From positions 1 through 44,073 of the forward strand of contig WLIL01000002.1 in the NCBI GenBank assembly GCA_009702245.1: a DNA stretch of 44,073 nt, given 5' to 3'. Shown piece by piece: positions 18,904 to 29,697 of the stretch. Source of the DNA: Actinomycetota bacterium. GTDB lineage: Bacteria; Actinomycetota; Actinomycetes; Nanopelagicales; Nanopelagicaceae. Numbering within the stretch: the first letter of the stretch is position 1; each line of letters starts with the position of its first letter. The notes under the pieces were generated by a model that saw only the letters and a list, made by a program, of their open reading frames with translations, had not been told where the DNA came from and searched no databases. A program made the translations under genes and the position numbers.

Positions 18904-20523
18904 CTAGTGACCCGATTCATGCCGGGCGGCTGCGTGATCTTCATTTGATCGAAGGGAGATTTCTCTCAGCAAGAGCGCCAGAATGAACCCAAGAGCGGTT
19001 ACTGGAGCAGCTGTCCAAAAAACATCATGGAAGGAGTAGACGAAACTCTGCAGAACTGTGTCCTTCACTTCTGTGGGGAGCGTGGCTAGCACTGAGGTGC
19101 TGTTTTGCAGCTCTCCGAGTAGCGCCGGATCGAAACTATTGGCTGCGGCGGGGTTTGTAGCAGCTAGTTGCGACATACCTTGATCTAAATGCACCGCTAG
19201 ACGCTTAGTAAGAATGGTGCCAAAGATTGCTGAACCAAAAGCGGCGCCAAGGGAACGGAAGAAAGTATTGGCTCCGGTTGCCACGCCCATGTCTTTGAAG
19301 TCGACGGCATTCTGCACGGCGACCACCATGGTAGGCATGGTGAGGCCAAGCCCCATTCCGATAAGCATGGCAAAAATTGCCAATTGCCAGAACGGAGTAG
19401 AGATGCTGAGGGTGGTCATTAACAACAGGCCTAGCGTCATGACCAAACTGCCGATGAGAGGAAATTTCTTATACTTGCCGGTCTTTGAGATCAGTTTGCC
19501 TGTCGTAATAGACATGATGAGAATGCCTAACATGAATGGAATCAACTTAAGCCCAGACTCAGTAGCCGAATTACCTTGCACTACTTGTAAATAAAGCGGC
19601 AACATGACAAGTGCTCCAAACATACCAGCACCGATAATGAAACCGATTCCGGAAGTAACGCTGAAGATGTCGTTCTTAAAGAGATCGAGCGGAAGAATTG
19701 GTTCGGTAGCTTTTCGCTCGATTTGCAAGAATGCAAGCGTGAGCAGAACACCCACTGCGAAATAAACTATCGTGAGGATGTCACCCCAGCCGTATGCGGG
19801 GACCGAATAGGCGATAGCGAGTAAGAGTGAGCTGACCGCCGCGATCATTGTGATCGCGCCCAGGTAATCGATTTTATGTTCGCGACGAACCTTGGGAATG
19901 TGCAAAACGATTGAAGTCACAACTAATGCGACTATTCCAAAAGGTAAGTTAATGAGGAAGATCCAACGCCAACCGGTGATGCCGAGAATTGTTCCACTGT
20001 CTGAGAAGTAGCCGCCCAGAAGTGGACCTGCTACAGATGAAAGACCCCACACTGCTCCAAAATATCCTTGATAGCGCCCGCGCTCCCGCGGCGGAATAAT
20101 GTCGCCAATGATGGTGAATGTAAGAGCCATCAATCCGCCACCGCCAAGACCTTGAATGGCCCGCGTAGCAATGAGTTCAGTCATGTTGGTGGAGAAGGCG
20201 GCTAGGAGTGAACCCACCAAGAAAGTGATGATGGCGAATTGGAAGACCGGGCGGCGGCCGTACAGGTCGGAGATTTTTCCGTAAAGCGGCGTCGTCGCAG
20301 TCGATGTGAGCAAGTAGGCAGTAACCACCCAGGTGTAGTGATCAAGCCCATCTAGATCTTCCACAATTTGTTTGAGTGCTGTGGAGACGATCGTCTGATC
20401 TAATGCTGCAAGGAGCATTCCTGTCATGAGCCCAGAAAGCACTACCAGAATTTGACGATGAGTTAATCCCGCGGGAGAACTATTTGCTGAATCGTTAGGA
20501 AGGGTTGCACTGGTCTCGCTCAT
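18904..20523 (-). CDS. DHA2/EmrB-type MFS multidrug transporter
   Basis: 539 aa, ~14 TM; LAALDQTIVSTALKQIVEDL; GKISDLYGRRPVF. Confidence 0.93.
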   Translation of the reverse strand: MSETSATLPNDSANSSPAGLTHRQILVVLSGLMTGMLLAALDQTIVSTALKQIVEDLDGLDHYTWVVTAYLLTSTATTPLYGKISDLYGRRPVFQFAIITFLVGSLLAAFSTNMTELIATRAIQGLGGGGLMALTFTIIGDIIPPRERGRYQGYFGAVWGLSSVAGPLLGGYFSDSGTILGITGWRWIFLINLPFGIVALVVTSIVLHIPKVRREHKIDYLGAITMIAAVSSLLLAIAYSVPAYGWGDILTIVYFAVGVLLTLAFLQIERKATEPILPLDLFKNDIFSVTSGIGFIIGAGMFGALVMLPLYLQVVQGNSATESGLKLIPFMLGILIMSITTGKLISKTGKYKKFPLIGSLVMTLGLLLMTTLSISTPFWQLAIFAMLIGMGLGLTMPTMVVAVQNAVDFKDMGVATGANTFFRSLGAAFGSAIFGTILTKRLAVHLDQGMSQLAATNPAAANSFDPALLGELQNSTSVLATLPTEVKDTVLQSFVYSFHDVFWTAAPVTALGFILALLLREISLRSNEDHAAARHESGH

Positions 20524-20978
20524 TATTTCTTCTCTCGTTTGGGATCAATTTCGTGCGCAATACGATGCAATATTTCACTTGCTTCCAACTTCTCTTTATC
20601 GCTCCAAGTTTCAAGAGCACTAGCGATCGCTTGGGTGCGCGAATCGCGTACTTGAATCAGTAACTTCTTTCCCGCCGGAGTAAGGCGCAAGCGAAATGCG
20701 CGCCGATCAGTTTCATCTTCAATGCGTTCGATTAATCCATCGCGACCCAAAGTGGCGCAGTGGCGGCTCGTGGTTGACAGATCCAAGCCCACCGAGTCGG
20801 CCACTTCTGAGATGCGCGGAGGAGTAGCACTTCTCTGCACAACGGCCATCACTCGAAGAATCGTGCGATCACCGGGCTCACCGGGCACGCCACATTCGGC
20901 GGCCAGGTCTCGAAAGGACCAGACCAAAGAGACGATGGAACTGAGGAGCGCTTCATCCTGAGAAGTTGCTTGCACCAT
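20523..20978 (-). CDS. MarR family transcriptional regulator
   Basis: wHTH: PPRISEVADSVGLDLSTTSRHCATLGRDGLIERIEDETDRRAFRLRLTPAG; overlaps start of the DHA2 gene. Confidence 0.92.
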   Translation of the reverse strand: MVQATSQDEALLSSIVSLVWSFRDLAAECGVPGEPGDRTILRVMAVVQRSATPPRISEVADSVGLDLSTTSRHCATLGRDGLIERIEDETDRRAFRLRLTPAGKKLLIQVRDSRTQAIASALETWSDKEKLEASEILHRIAHEIDPKREKK

Positions 20979-20980
20979 GC

Positions 20981-20994
20981 AACTATATATGGTT
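20981..20994. promoter_or_regulatory. Imperfect palindrome AACTATATATGGTT next to the marR start (candidate autoregulatory operator)
   Basis: Arms AACnATA/TATnGTT, one mismatched pair; 2 bp upstream of the marR ATG. Confidence 0.4.
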
Positions 20995-21013
20995 CGACTG
21001 GTTAAATCACTAT

Positions 21014-21493
21014 CTAGCCGGTGTAGGGCTCACATTCCAAGATGGCCACCTTGAAAGTGCGCTTCCCATCGGGTGACGAGTACTCCACCGTGCTTCCCAC
21101 TTTGGCGCCCAGGACAGCAGCTCCGAGCGGCGATTGGTCGCTATAAACATCAAGACCTTCGGGGGCTGATTCACGGGAACCGAGCAGGAATTTCATCTCG
21201 TCGCCGGCCATATCGACGGTCACCACCGATCCACGGGAGACCACGCCACTCTCGGCATCTGGATTAATCCCCACATGGGCATGCTCGAGCATGTGTTTGA
21301 GTTGTCGGATACGCCCTTCGAGCTTCCCTTGCTCTTCACGGGCGGCGTGGTAGCCGCCATTCTCCTTAAGGTCGCCCTCTTCACGCGCGTCGGCGATCTT
21401 CTTCACAATTTCCGCGCGGCGAGGCCCCTGAAGTTCCACGAGTTCGATGGTGAGGCGATCGAACGCCTCTTGAGTCAACCAAGATCCAGTCAT
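21014..21493 (-). CDS. greA: Transcription elongation factor GreA
   Basis: SWLTQEAFDRLTIELVEL...IADAREEGDLKENGGYHAAREEQGKLEGRIRQL. Confidence 0.95.
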   Translation of the reverse strand: MTGSWLTQEAFDRLTIELVELQGPRRAEIVKKIADAREEGDLKENGGYHAAREEQGKLEGRIRQLKHMLEHAHVGINPDAESGVVSRGSVVTVDMAGDEMKFLLGSRESAPEGLDVYSDQSPLGAAVLGAKVGSTVEYSSPDGKRTFKVAILECEPYTG

Positions 21494-21504
21494 AAGAGGC
21501 GAGG

Positions 21505-21891
21505 TTAGCGGGTAACCCAACAGCGGTCGACCTTGACGAAGGCCGCCTTACCGAGAGTGGCGACTACGGTGCGTCGGGCGGCGGTGGACGAAGCCGCTTT
21601 GCTGGTCTCGCCCGGGATGGTTTCGCGTACCTCACCGACCACTGCCGCCGAGCTGTCGAGGGCGCGTAAGACACAGATGATGGGGCGATCTGGCTCGCGC
21701 CGAGTCACTTCATAGCGCAATTCGCTAGAACTTTCGCTGGTAATCGTGAAGGCGATTTCCTTAATTGTGAGAGCTGGATTGCTGTGAAACCAGGCGCTCC
21801 AACCCAGCCATCCTGCGCCGGTGATGGCGAGTAGAAGAATGGCAATTCGGGCTCGCCAGGGTTTGCGAGGTAACACCGGGTCGAGCTTCAT
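21505..21891 (-). CDS. DUF4307 family membrane-anchored protein
   Basis: Single N-terminal TM, C-terminal YEVTRREPDRPIICVLRALDSSAAVVGE; lies between greA and mca. Confidence 0.8.
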   Translation of the reverse strand: MKLDPVLPRKPWRARIAILLLAITGAGWLGWSAWFHSNPALTIKEIAFTITSESSSELRYEVTRREPDRPIICVLRALDSSAAVVGEVRETIPGETSKAASSTAARRTVVATLGKAAFVKVDRCWVTR

Positions 21892-21907
21892 GGGACCATT
21901 CTTCACT

Positions 21908-22805
21908 ATGAGCACTCAGTTGCCGAACAGTACGCCGTTTACTCCGCCGATTGATCCGCCGGTCTTTAAGGGTCGATTGATGGCGGTGCACGCGCATCCC
22001 GATGATGAATCGAGTAAGGGTGCGGCCACGATGGTGAAGTACGTGCGTGCTGGACATCAAGTCTTAGTAGTCAGTTGCACGGGGGGCGAGCGCGGCGACA
22101 TCCTGAATCCAGGCCTGAAAGATTCAGGGATCACAAATTTGTTGGAAGTTCGCAAAGCGGAGATGGCACATGCTCAAGATATTCTCGGTATTGCCCACCA
22201 TTGGCTGGGGTTTGAGGATTCTGGATTTCCGCAAGGTGATCCCTTGCCGCCGGTACCGCCGGGTTGCTTTGCTGATATCCCAATTGAGATCCCAGCTGGA
22301 TTGCTTGCTAAGAAGATCCTTGAGTTCAGGCCGCACGTCATCACCACATATGACGAGTTGGGGGGGCTATCCCCACCCGGATCACATAAGAACTCATGAA
22401 GTTACGATGGCTGCGGTTGCACTTGCCGCAAGTGGTGGTTGGCAGGTTCAGAAGGTTTATTACAACCAGCAACACACGCGCGCGCGTTTAGAAGCTCTTT
22501 CAGCAGCAATGCTAGAACGCGGATTACCAAATCCATACGACAGTTGGTTGCAAAATTGGCAGGATCGCAGGCCAGTGAATGTCACGACCCAAGTGGAGTG
22601 TTCAGCATTTTTCGAGATACGCGCAAATGCGCTGCTTGCGCATGCGACGCAAGTTGACCCTGGCGGCCAGTGGTTTGCGGTTCCTATCTCACTGCAGCGC
22701 GAGGTCTGGCCAACCGAAGAGTTCGAGCTTGCCTTCTCTTCAGTCGGTGAAATCGACGTATCAGAGACCGATCTCTTCACTGGTGTTGTGGATGATGATG
22801 AGTAG
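21908..22805 (+). pseudogene. mca: Mycothiol S-conjugate amidase, frame-disrupted at a G7 run (or assembly/sequencing error)
   Basis: Frame 1: LMAVHAHPDDESSKGAATMVKYVRAGHQVLVVSCTGGERGDILNP...ITTYDELGG; the protein continues in another frame as YPHPDHIRTHEVTMAAVALAASGG...DLFTGVVDDDE; seven G at 22360-22366. Confidence 0.88.
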
Positions 22806-22814
22806 AATGGCAAC

Positions 22815-22982
22815 GTGAATTTCTTCAATAGCTCCAACACCATCATTCTCGCGGAAGTAGATGAGTCAAAGGTCACTCCGGGTGCGATCGGCGCCATCGT
22901 GACTGGTCTGCTTTGTGTGGCGACATTTCTCCTACTGCGAAACTTTTATAAGCGCTTACGCAGACTTCGTAAAGATCAGTGA
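22815..22982 (+). CDS. Small single-TM membrane protein (55 aa), absent from the supplied ORF track
   Basis: GTG start; VNFFNSSNTIILAEVDESKVTPGAIGAIVTGLLCVATFLLLRNFYKRLRRLRKDQ; 4-bp overlap with the SURF1 GTG start. Confidence 0.72.
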   Translation: MNFFNSSNTIILAEVDESKVTPGAIGAIVTGLLCVATFLLLRNFYKRLRRLRKDQ

Positions 22983-23668
22983 AAACTCGATCGACTCTTT
23001 GGTGGATTACTTTCCATCTCACCGCTCTTATCATGATTGTTAGTTTCTTTTTATTGGGGCAATGGCAGCTCCATCGCGCGGCGGATCTGAAAGCTTCGGT
23101 CAAGCCAGTCGTAGACATTGCAGAGGTGCCGCTCGCGCAGATTTTTGAAGCTGGTCAAAAATTCTCGTCAGCGCAAAGTAATAGGCGCGTCACACTTTCC
23201 GGAAAGTACATTGCGAACTTCTACGTGATAAGCGAGAAAGTTCGGAGTGAGGTTTCGCTCTTCAAAGGTGAATCGGGATCAATTTTGGTGCTCCGTGGAG
23301 TGGGCGCACCTGCTCGCCTCAACGAGAGCGTCACCATAGCTGGCAGGCTCACATCTCCACGTGGGGATAACACAGATCCAAATTCAAATGCCCCTGGCCA
23401 ACTTTCGCGGATAGATCCAGTTCTCATAGCCGGTCAATTCGATCGACTGATTAACGGGTATGTCACTGCTTATGCTGAACGTGGGCTCGCCACCACATCG
23501 ATGAAGTTCGCCATCGCGGAGTCGGCGCCGCTTGCCGTGAAGAAAGTTCCTGGTTTCTATTGGCAGCACCTTCTCTATGTTGTGCTTTGGTGGATGTTGA
23601 TCTTGATGGTGATCTATTTATGGGCTAGAACTATCCGCATCGAACGCAAAATCGGTATGCTAACGTGA
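22979..23668 (+). CDS. SURF1 family protein
   Basis: FFLLGQWQLHRAADLK...; large extracytoplasmic loop; C-terminal YWQHLLYVVLWWMLILMVIYLWAR. Confidence 0.87.
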   Translation: MKTRSTLWWITFHLTALIMIVSFFLLGQWQLHRAADLKASVKPVVDIAEVPLAQIFEAGQKFSSAQSNRRVTLSGKYIANFYVISEKVRSEVSLFKGESGSILVLRGVGAPARLNESVTIAGRLTSPRGDNTDPNSNAPGQLSRIDPVLIAGQFDRLINGYVTAYAERGLATTSMKFAIAESAPLAVKKVPGFYWQHLLYVVLWWMLILMVIYLWARTIRIERKIGMLT

Positions 23669-23685
23669 ACGACGGAGGTAATCGC

Positions 23686-23973
23686 ATGACCATGAAACTA
23701 TTTCGCGTCTTCGCCTGGGTGACCGGTATTTTCTTGTTATTCAATATTGTTGTGGCGCTCCCTTACAAATATATGTTTGATGGAACAGGTCAATGGACAG
23801 CCATCACATGGCAGATTCACGGTTTCCTCTATATGGCCTACGTGGTTGTTACTTTTAATCTCTCCCGCTTAGCTAATTGGGATCTAAAGCGAACAGTGCT
23901 CTTCCTGATCGCCGGGACCGTACCTATGGCATCGTTCTTCGCTGATCGTCGCGCCCGCGCTCTGATCGGCTAA
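23686..23973 (+). CDS. DUF3817 domain membrane protein
   Basis: GGAGG RBS before ATG at 23686; FRVFAWVTGIFLLFNIVVALPYKYMF...WQIHGFLYMAYVV. Confidence 0.85.
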   Translation: MTMKLFRVFAWVTGIFLLFNIVVALPYKYMFDGTGQWTAITWQIHGFLYMAYVVVTFNLSRLANWDLKRTVLFLIAGTVPMASFFADRRARALIG

Positions 23974-23977
23974 CTTG

Positions 23978-24766
23978 ATGGCTAGTGTTAAACGATCGAT
24001 CAAGAGGGTTGTTAAAGCGGCTGTCTATCCAATTTATGAGCGAAGATTAAGTGAAAGAGTCGATCGCGCCAAAGTCCCACAGCATGTGGGTGTCATTCTT
24101 GATGGAAATCGTAGGTGGGCGCGCAATTCGGGTGCGGAGAGCGAAGTCGGTCATGCCGCGGGTGCACGTAAAATTGTGGAGCTCCTTCAGTGGTGTGAAG
24201 AATTCAACATCCCACACGTAACTTTATGGTTGCTGTCCACCGACAATCTTTCACGTTCAGAGCGAGAAGTCTCTCTACTTTTAGAGATTATTGATCGCAC
24301 TGTTGCAGAATTGGCCGGTCGTCAGAAGTGGAAGCTGAATCTGGTGGGAGCACTCGATGTACTTCCTGCCGATCTACAAGAAAGGCTCACCCACGCTTGC
24401 GAGACCACAGAAGATATCGCCGGCATTACGGTTAACGTAGCTATTGGTTATGGCGGACGAAGAGAAATCGCAGATGCGGTTAAGTCACTTCTTACAGAGC
24501 ATGCAGCGCAGGGAAAGTCACTCATTGAAGTCGCTGAAATGTTAACTCCGGATCACATCGCAGAACACCTTTATACAAAAGGCCTACCCGACCCTGACTT
24601 AGTGATTCGTACTTCAGGAGAACAGCGCTTGGGTGGATTCCTGCTCTGGCAGAGTGTGCACTCGGAGTTCTACTTCTGTGAGGCGTACTGGCCAGATTTT
24701 CGACGGATCGACTTTCTGCGTGCGCTCCGTGCGTTTGCCCAACGTTCACGCAGATTCGGTGCTTAG
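23978..24766 (+). CDS. uppS: Isoprenyl (polyprenyl) diphosphate synthase
   Basis: HVGVILDGNRRWARNSG; LWLLSTDNLSR; RTSGEQRLGGFLLWQSVHSEFYFCEAYWPDF. Confidence 0.92.
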   Translation: MASVKRSIKRVVKAAVYPIYERRLSERVDRAKVPQHVGVILDGNRRWARNSGAESEVGHAAGARKIVELLQWCEEFNIPHVTLWLLSTDNLSRSEREVSLLLEIIDRTVAELAGRQKWKLNLVGALDVLPADLQERLTHACETTEDIAGITVNVAIGYGGRREIADAVKSLLTEHAAQGKSLIEVAEMLTPDHIAEHLYTKGLPDPDLVIRTSGEQRLGGFLLWQSVHSEFYFCEAYWPDFRRIDFLRALRAFAQRSRRFGA

Positions 24767-24859
24767 CTCCCTTTTGGGTGGGCGTGTCGCATAGGTCTTC
24801 CTTCTACGGATGCGTAACTTTTATTCCATACGGTCCTCGCACAACCAGAGGGGTATTGA

Positions 24860-26221
24860 GTGGCGGCAACGAGCAAGAAGCCCATCAGCAAGCCAGCAAG
24901 CCAGCCCGCTAAAAATGAGGGACCAGCATCCATCTCGTACGTAATCGACACCAGCGTCTTGCTGGCAGATCCGGCTGCGCTCTATCGCTTTGCCGAGCAT
25001 GAAGTCATTCTGCCGATCGCCGTGATTGGCGAACTTGAGGGCAAGCGTGATCATCCTGAGCTTGGTTACTTTGCCCGCGCTGCCCTTCGTTCATTAGATG
25101 AATTACGCATTCGACATGGTCGGCTCGATGAACCTATGTTGATAAACGAGGCAGGCGGCACTATCCATGTAGAACTGAATCACACAGATTTACGATTATT
25201 GCCTGCCGGATTTACCCGCGATGGGAGTAATGATTCTCGCATTCTTGCGGTAGCCAGAAATTTGGCTGAAGAAGGCAAACATGTGGTGCTGGTAACGAAA
25301 GACTTGCCACTGCGCGTCAAAGCCGCATCTATGGGTGTGGTTGCGCAGGAGTATCGCGCAGAGTTGGCACCCAGCAGCGGGTGGACCGGAATGAGTGAAT
25401 TGGAAGTAGGCGCCACCCTGGTAGATGCACTCTACGAAGGTGAGCGCGTTGAACACGAGGCTATTCGTAATTTGCCGTGCCATACCGGAGTTGTTTTGGT
25501 GAGTGAGCGCGGGAGCGCTCTTGGACGTGTCACCCCGGAGAAAACTTTGCGATTGGTGCGATCAGAGCGAGATGTCTTTGGGTTACATGGTCGCTCAGCA
25601 GAGCAGCGGGTGGCTCTTGACCTACTTACTGATCCGGAAGTAGGCATTGTCTCGTTAGGTGGTCGTGCCGGTACTGGAAAGAGCGCGCTCGCTCTTTGTG
25701 CTGGTTTGGAAGCAGTGATGGAGAAGCGTCACCATAAAAAGGTGGTCGTCTTTCGCCCGCTCTATGCAGTCGGTGGCCAAGAGTTGGGATATTTGCCAGG
25801 AAGTGAAGGGGAGAAGATGTCTCCTTGGGCCCAGGCAGTCTTTGACACCTTAGGCGCCCTTGTAAGCCAGAACGTCATCGATGAGATTCTCGAGCGCGGG
25901 CTCTTGGAAGTGTTACCGCTCACTCATATTCGTGGCCGTTCGCTTCATGATTCATTTGTGATTGTTGATGAGGCGCAATCGTTAGAGCGTGGTGTACTAC
26001 TCACGGTGCTCTCTCGCATTGGTCAAGGTTCGCGAGTGGTACTCACCCACGACATCGCTCAGCGCGACAATTTGAGGGTGGGTAGACACGATGGCGTGGT
26101 CGCCGTAGTGGAGGCTCTAAAGGGTCATCCACTCTTCGCACATGTCACTTTGACGCGTAGTGAGCGTTCACCGATTGCTGCACTAGTGACCGAGATGCTG
26201 GAAGATCCCATCCACCTTTAA
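24860..26221 (+). CDS. PhoH family ATPase with N-terminal PIN domain
   Basis: [37 protein letters not shown]; Pho[26 protein letters not shown]. Confidence 0.94.
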   Translation: MAATSKKPISKPASQPAKNEGPASISYVIDTSVLLADPAALYRFAEHEVILPIAVIGELEGKRDHPELGYFARAALRSLDELRIRHGRLDEPMLINEAGGTIHVELNHTDLRLLPAGFTRDGSNDSRILAVARNLAEEGKHVVLVTKDLPLRVKAASMGVVAQEYRAELAPSSGWTGMSELEVGATLVDALYEGERVEHEAIRNLPCHTGVVLVSERGSALGRVTPEKTLRLVRSERDVFGLHGRSAEQRVALDLLTDPEVGIVSLGGRAGTGKSALALCAGLEAVMEKRHHKKVVVFRPLYAVGGQELGYLPGSEGEKMSPWAQAVFDTLGALVSQNVIDEILERGLLEVLPLTHIRGRSLHDSFVIVDEAQSLERGVLLTVLSRIGQGSRVVLTHDIAQRDNLRVGRHDGVVAVVEALKGHPLFAHVTLTRSERSPIAALVTEMLEDPIHL

Positions 26222-26257
26222 AAACACTTCAAGCATTTGTCACGCACGACACGCTAG

Positions 26258-26284
26258 AAAAACCCTTATTTATTGGGGTTTTTT
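26258..26284 (+). terminator. Rho-independent terminator downstream of the PhoH gene
   Basis: AAAAACCC-TTATTTATTG-GGGTTTTT stem with T-run. Confidence 0.75.
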
Positions 26285-26436
26285 GAAGCGAAATCAGGCC
26301 TTTTTCGAAATGTGAGATCTCTCTCTTTGAAGGCATTTTCCCCGCGTAAATTCAAAATATTTTTGGCAAAATGTCCGATTTTTCTCCACAATCTTCACAC
26401 ATTCGATTTGACACCTATTCGTAGGACACGGGCATC

Positions 26437-26450
26437 TTGTACTTGTACAA
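26437..26450. promoter_or_regulatory. Inverted repeat TTGTAC-TT-GTACAA upstream of the secreted transglycosylase-like gene
   Basis: Perfect 6-bp arms with 2-bp spacer, about 30 bp before the ATG. Confidence 0.4.
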
Positions 26451-26481
26451 CAAATGAAACAAGACTCAATCGGAGGTGGAG

Positions 26482-27033
26482 ATGCGTAAAGGAATTGTGT
26501 GGGGATCTGCAGTAGCTTTATTGATTGCGCTTCCCTCCGGTGTTGTGAGCGCCATGCCGCCATCAACTCAACCATCGAGCGCATGGGCCAATCGCCCCAT
26601 TACAAGCCCGGTCACTTCTGATAGTCCCGATTTCATCGGACCTCGCATTGAACATCGAGCCGTTGAACCATCTCGCGCCCAAGCACGTGCGCCAATGGCT
26701 GTCAGTCGGATGAATCTGGCCCGCACTCGGATGGGCGCCATTAGTGTTGCCGGAGAGTTAAATGCGGAGCTCTACCAGTGGAGTTTTGACCAGATGGGCT
26801 GTCTGGTCGACCTCTGGGACCACGAGAGCAATTGGAATTACAAGTCGGTAAACCGGGAATCGGGTGCCCATGGCATCGCCCAGGCGCTCCCCGGATCGAA
26901 GATGTCAACGATTGCTACCGATTGGCGAAAGAACCCAGTCACCCAAATTACCTGGGGAATGAAGTACATCAAGTTAAGGTATGGCAACCCTGCTAACGCC
27001 CTGCGCCATTGGCAGCAGAATAACTGGTACTAA
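26482..27033 (+). CDS. Secreted lytic transglycosylase-like protein
   Basis: Signal peptide [25 protein letters not shown]-terminal [35 protein letters not shown]...[26 protein letters not shown]. Confidence 0.85.
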   Translation: MRKGIVWGSAVALLIALPSGVVSAMPPSTQPSSAWANRPITSPVTSDSPDFIGPRIEHRAVEPSRAQARAPMAVSRMNLARTRMGAISVAGELNAELYQWSFDQMGCLVDLWDHESNWNYKSVNRESGAHGIAQALPGSKMSTIATDWRKNPVTQITWGMKYIKLRYGNPANALRHWQQNNWY

Positions 27034-28691
27034 TTCGTGGGCTTCGGTCCAATTGAAAGTGGCTTACTGGTCTCGGCAAAGAAATCATTTCCCTTATCGT
27101 CGACCACGATGAAAGCTGGGAAGTCGACAACATCAATTTTCCAGATGGCTTCCATTCCGAGTTCGGCGTATTCGAGAACTTCAACTTTTTTGATGCAATC
27201 TTGCGCTAAGCGCGCGGCAGGACCTCCGATAGAACCTAGGTAGAACCCACCATTTTTTTTGCACGCCTCTGTTACCTGTGCTGAACGATTTCCTTTTGCA
27301 AGCATGATGTGCGATCCACCAGCCTCTTGGAATTGCGCGACATATGAATCCATTCGACCGGCTGTCGTCGGTCCAAACGATCCAGAGGCATAACCCTCTG
27401 GAGTCTTTGCTGGACCGGCGTAATAGACCGCATAATCGCGCATGTACTGCGGCATGGGCTTGCCGGAATCAAGAAGTTCCTTGATCTTCGCGTGCGCGAG
27501 GTCGCGCGCCACCACCATTGAACCGTTGAGCGAGAGACGAGTCTTCACCGGATACTTGGAAAGCATCGCGCGGATCTCGCTCATAGGTCGGTTGAGATCC
27601 ACATGCACCACCGCGTCGCCAAGTTTTTCACTGCTGGGCTCAGGTAGGAAACGAGCTGGATCGCGCTCTAATACTTCAATGAAGGCGCCTTCGGGAGTGA
27701 TCTTCGCGCGCGCTTGGCGATCGGCAGAGCATGAAACTGCAATAGCGACCGGCAGAGAGGCGCCATGTCGGGGGAGGCGGATCACGCGTACATCGTGGCA
27801 AAAGTACTTGCCGCCGAATTGGGCGCCAATGCCAAAGCCTTGAGTGAGTTTGAGAACTTCAGCTTCCATTTCGATGTCGCGAAACCCGTGTCCGGTCTTT
27901 GCATCTCCTTGAAGTGGCAAAGTATCGAGATATTTAGTGCTCGCTAACTTCGCTGTTTTCAGTGTGTGTTCGGCACTGGTTCCACCGATCACAATTGACA
28001 GGTGATACGGAGGGCAGGCAGCGGTGCCTAAGGAGCGAAGTTTCTCGTCAAGGAATCGAAGTAACCCGGCTGGGTTGAGAATGGCTTTCGTCTCTTGATA
28101 GAGAAAAGACTTGTTTGCGCTACCTCCACCTTTGGCGATGTAGAGAAATGAGTACTCATTTTCATGACTATTTTTGGTGTCAGCATAAATTTCAATCTGA
28201 GCAGGAAGGTTATTTCCGGTATTGCGCTCTTCCCACATGTTGATAGGAGCCATTTGTGAATAGCGGAGATTAAGGCGGGTGAAAGCGTCGTATACGCCGC
28301 GCGAAATTGCCTCCTCGTCATTTCCTTGTGTAAGTACTTGCTGCCCACGCTTGCCCATCACGAGAGCGGTTCCAGTGTCTTGACACATAGGTAGTACGCC
28401 GCCGGCTGAGATGTTTGCGTTCTTCAATAAATCGATTGCCACGAAACGATCGTTAGCTGACGCTTCGGGATCATCAATAATTCTGCGGAGTTGCTCCAGG
28501 TGGGCAGTGCGTAGGTAGTGCGAAATATCGTGAATAGCTGTTTCCGTAAGAGTGGTAAGCGTTGATGGCTCCACCATAAGAAAGGTGCGATCGCCAAGTT
28601 TTTCTACTCGAATTCCATCAGTGGTGACGAGGCGATATTCAGTGCTGTCGGCAGCGGTAGGCAGCAAGTCGGAGTACGAGAATTCAGGCAT
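27030..28691 (-). CDS. Class I fumarate hydratase (Fe-S)
   Basis: 553 aa; [70 protein letters not shown]. Confidence 0.94.
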   Translation of the reverse strand: MPEFSYSDLLPTAADSTEYRLVTTDGIRVEKLGDRTFLMVEPSTLTTLTETAIHDISHYLRTAHLEQLRRIIDDPEASANDRFVAIDLLKNANISAGGVLPMCQDTGTALVMGKRGQQVLTQGNDEEAISRGVYDAFTRLNLRYSQMAPINMWEERNTGNNLPAQIEIYADTKNSHENEYSFLYIAKGGGSANKSFLYQETKAILNPAGLLRFLDEKLRSLGTAACPPYHLSIVIGGTSAEHTLKTAKLASTKYLDTLPLQGDAKTGHGFRDIEMEAEVLKLTQGFGIGAQFGGKYFCHDVRVIRLPRHGASLPVAIAVSCSADRQARAKITPEGAFIEVLERDPARFLPEPSSEKLGDAVVHVDLNRPMSEIRAMLSKYPVKTRLSLNGSMVVARDLAHAKIKELLDSGKPMPQYMRDYAVYYAGPAKTPEGYASGSFGPTTAGRMDSYVAQFQEAGGSHIMLAKGNRSAQVTEACKKNGGFYLGSIGGPAARLAQDCIKKVEVLEYAELGMEAIWKIDVVDFPAFIVVDDKGNDFFAETSKPLSIGPKPTN

Positions 28692-28701
28692 GGATAAGAG
28701 C

Positions 28702-29652
28702 CTACGCCTCTAGTGGATGCTCGCTCTGGATAAGTCGAATAGTGTGAGATTTTCCTCGCATCACCAGGGAGTGTGAGGTCATCCCTCGCGGACCGAATCG
28801 AACTCCGCGCAGGAGCTCCCCGTCCGTGATTCCAGTGGCTGCAAAGAAGACGTCGTCGCCGGTGACTAAGTCGTTGGTGGAGAGCACCCTTGAGAGGTCG
28901 TGTCCGGCGGCAATGGCCTTCTCTCGTTCGGCATCATCGCGTGGCATGAGACGGCCTTGGATAACCCCGCCGAGGCACTTCATGGCGCACGCAGCGATGA
29001 TGCCCTCTGGGGTACCGCCGATGCCCATCAAGAGGTCGATGCCGGTATTTTCGCGCGCGGACTCAACTGCCCCGGCCACATCGCCATCGGTAATAAATTT
29101 GATGCGCGCACCAGCTTCACGAATTTCTTTCGCAAGTTTTTCATGGCGTGGTCTATCGAGAATAACCACGGTTATTTCAGATGCAGAGAGCCGCTTGGCC
29201 TTTGCGACGCGGCGAATGTTCTCTCCCACTGGTGCAGTGATGTCAACAACATCTGCTGCTTCCGGGCCGGTTGCAAGTTTCTCCATATAGAAAACGGCGG
29301 AAGGGTCATACATGGCACCGCGCTCTGCAACTGCAATTACAGAGATGGCGTTATTCATTCCTTTTGCAGTAAGAGTTGTTCCATCGATGGGATCGACCGC
29401 AACATCGCATGCTGGACCTACGCCATCACCGACACGTTCGCCGTTGTAGAGCATGGGCGCTTTATCCTTCTCACCCTCACCGATGACGACGATGCCATCC
29501 ATGGATACTGAACTGATTAAGCGGCGCATTGCATCCACTGCCGCGCCGTCGGCGGTGTTCTTATCTCCACGTCCCACCCAGCGTGCGGCGGCGATAGCCG
29601 CAGATTCAGTGACGCGGACGAGTTCGAAGGCAAGATTTCGTGTATTCCCCAT
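28702..29652 (-). CDS. glpX: Class II fructose-1,6-bisphosphatase
   Basis: [60 protein letters not shown]. Confidence 0.95.
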   Translation of the reverse strand: MGNTRNLAFELVRVTESAAIAAARWVGRGDKNTADGAAVDAMRRLISSVSMDGIVVIGEGEKDKAPMLYNGERVGDGVGPACDVAVDPIDGTTLTAKGMNNAISVIAVAERGAMYDPSAVFYMEKLATGPEAADVVDITAPVGENIRRVAKAKRLSASEITVVILDRPRHEKLAKEIREAGARIKFITDGDVAGAVESARENTGIDLLMGIGGTPEGIIAACAMKCLGGVIQGRLMPRDDAEREKAIAAGHDLSRVLSTNDLVTGDDVFFAATGITDGELLRGVRFGPRGMTSHSLVMRGKSHTIRLIQSEHPLEA

Positions 29653-29697
29653 GGCTACATCATTCCTTCCTGGGCGAGGTGCGGCAACGAGGTGACA

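Noticed and set aside
24880-24920. Local repeat agcaagccagcaagccagcc in the PhoH N-terminus
   Set aside because: Explained by a Lys/Pro/Ala/Ser-rich disordered N-terminal peptide in the coding frame.
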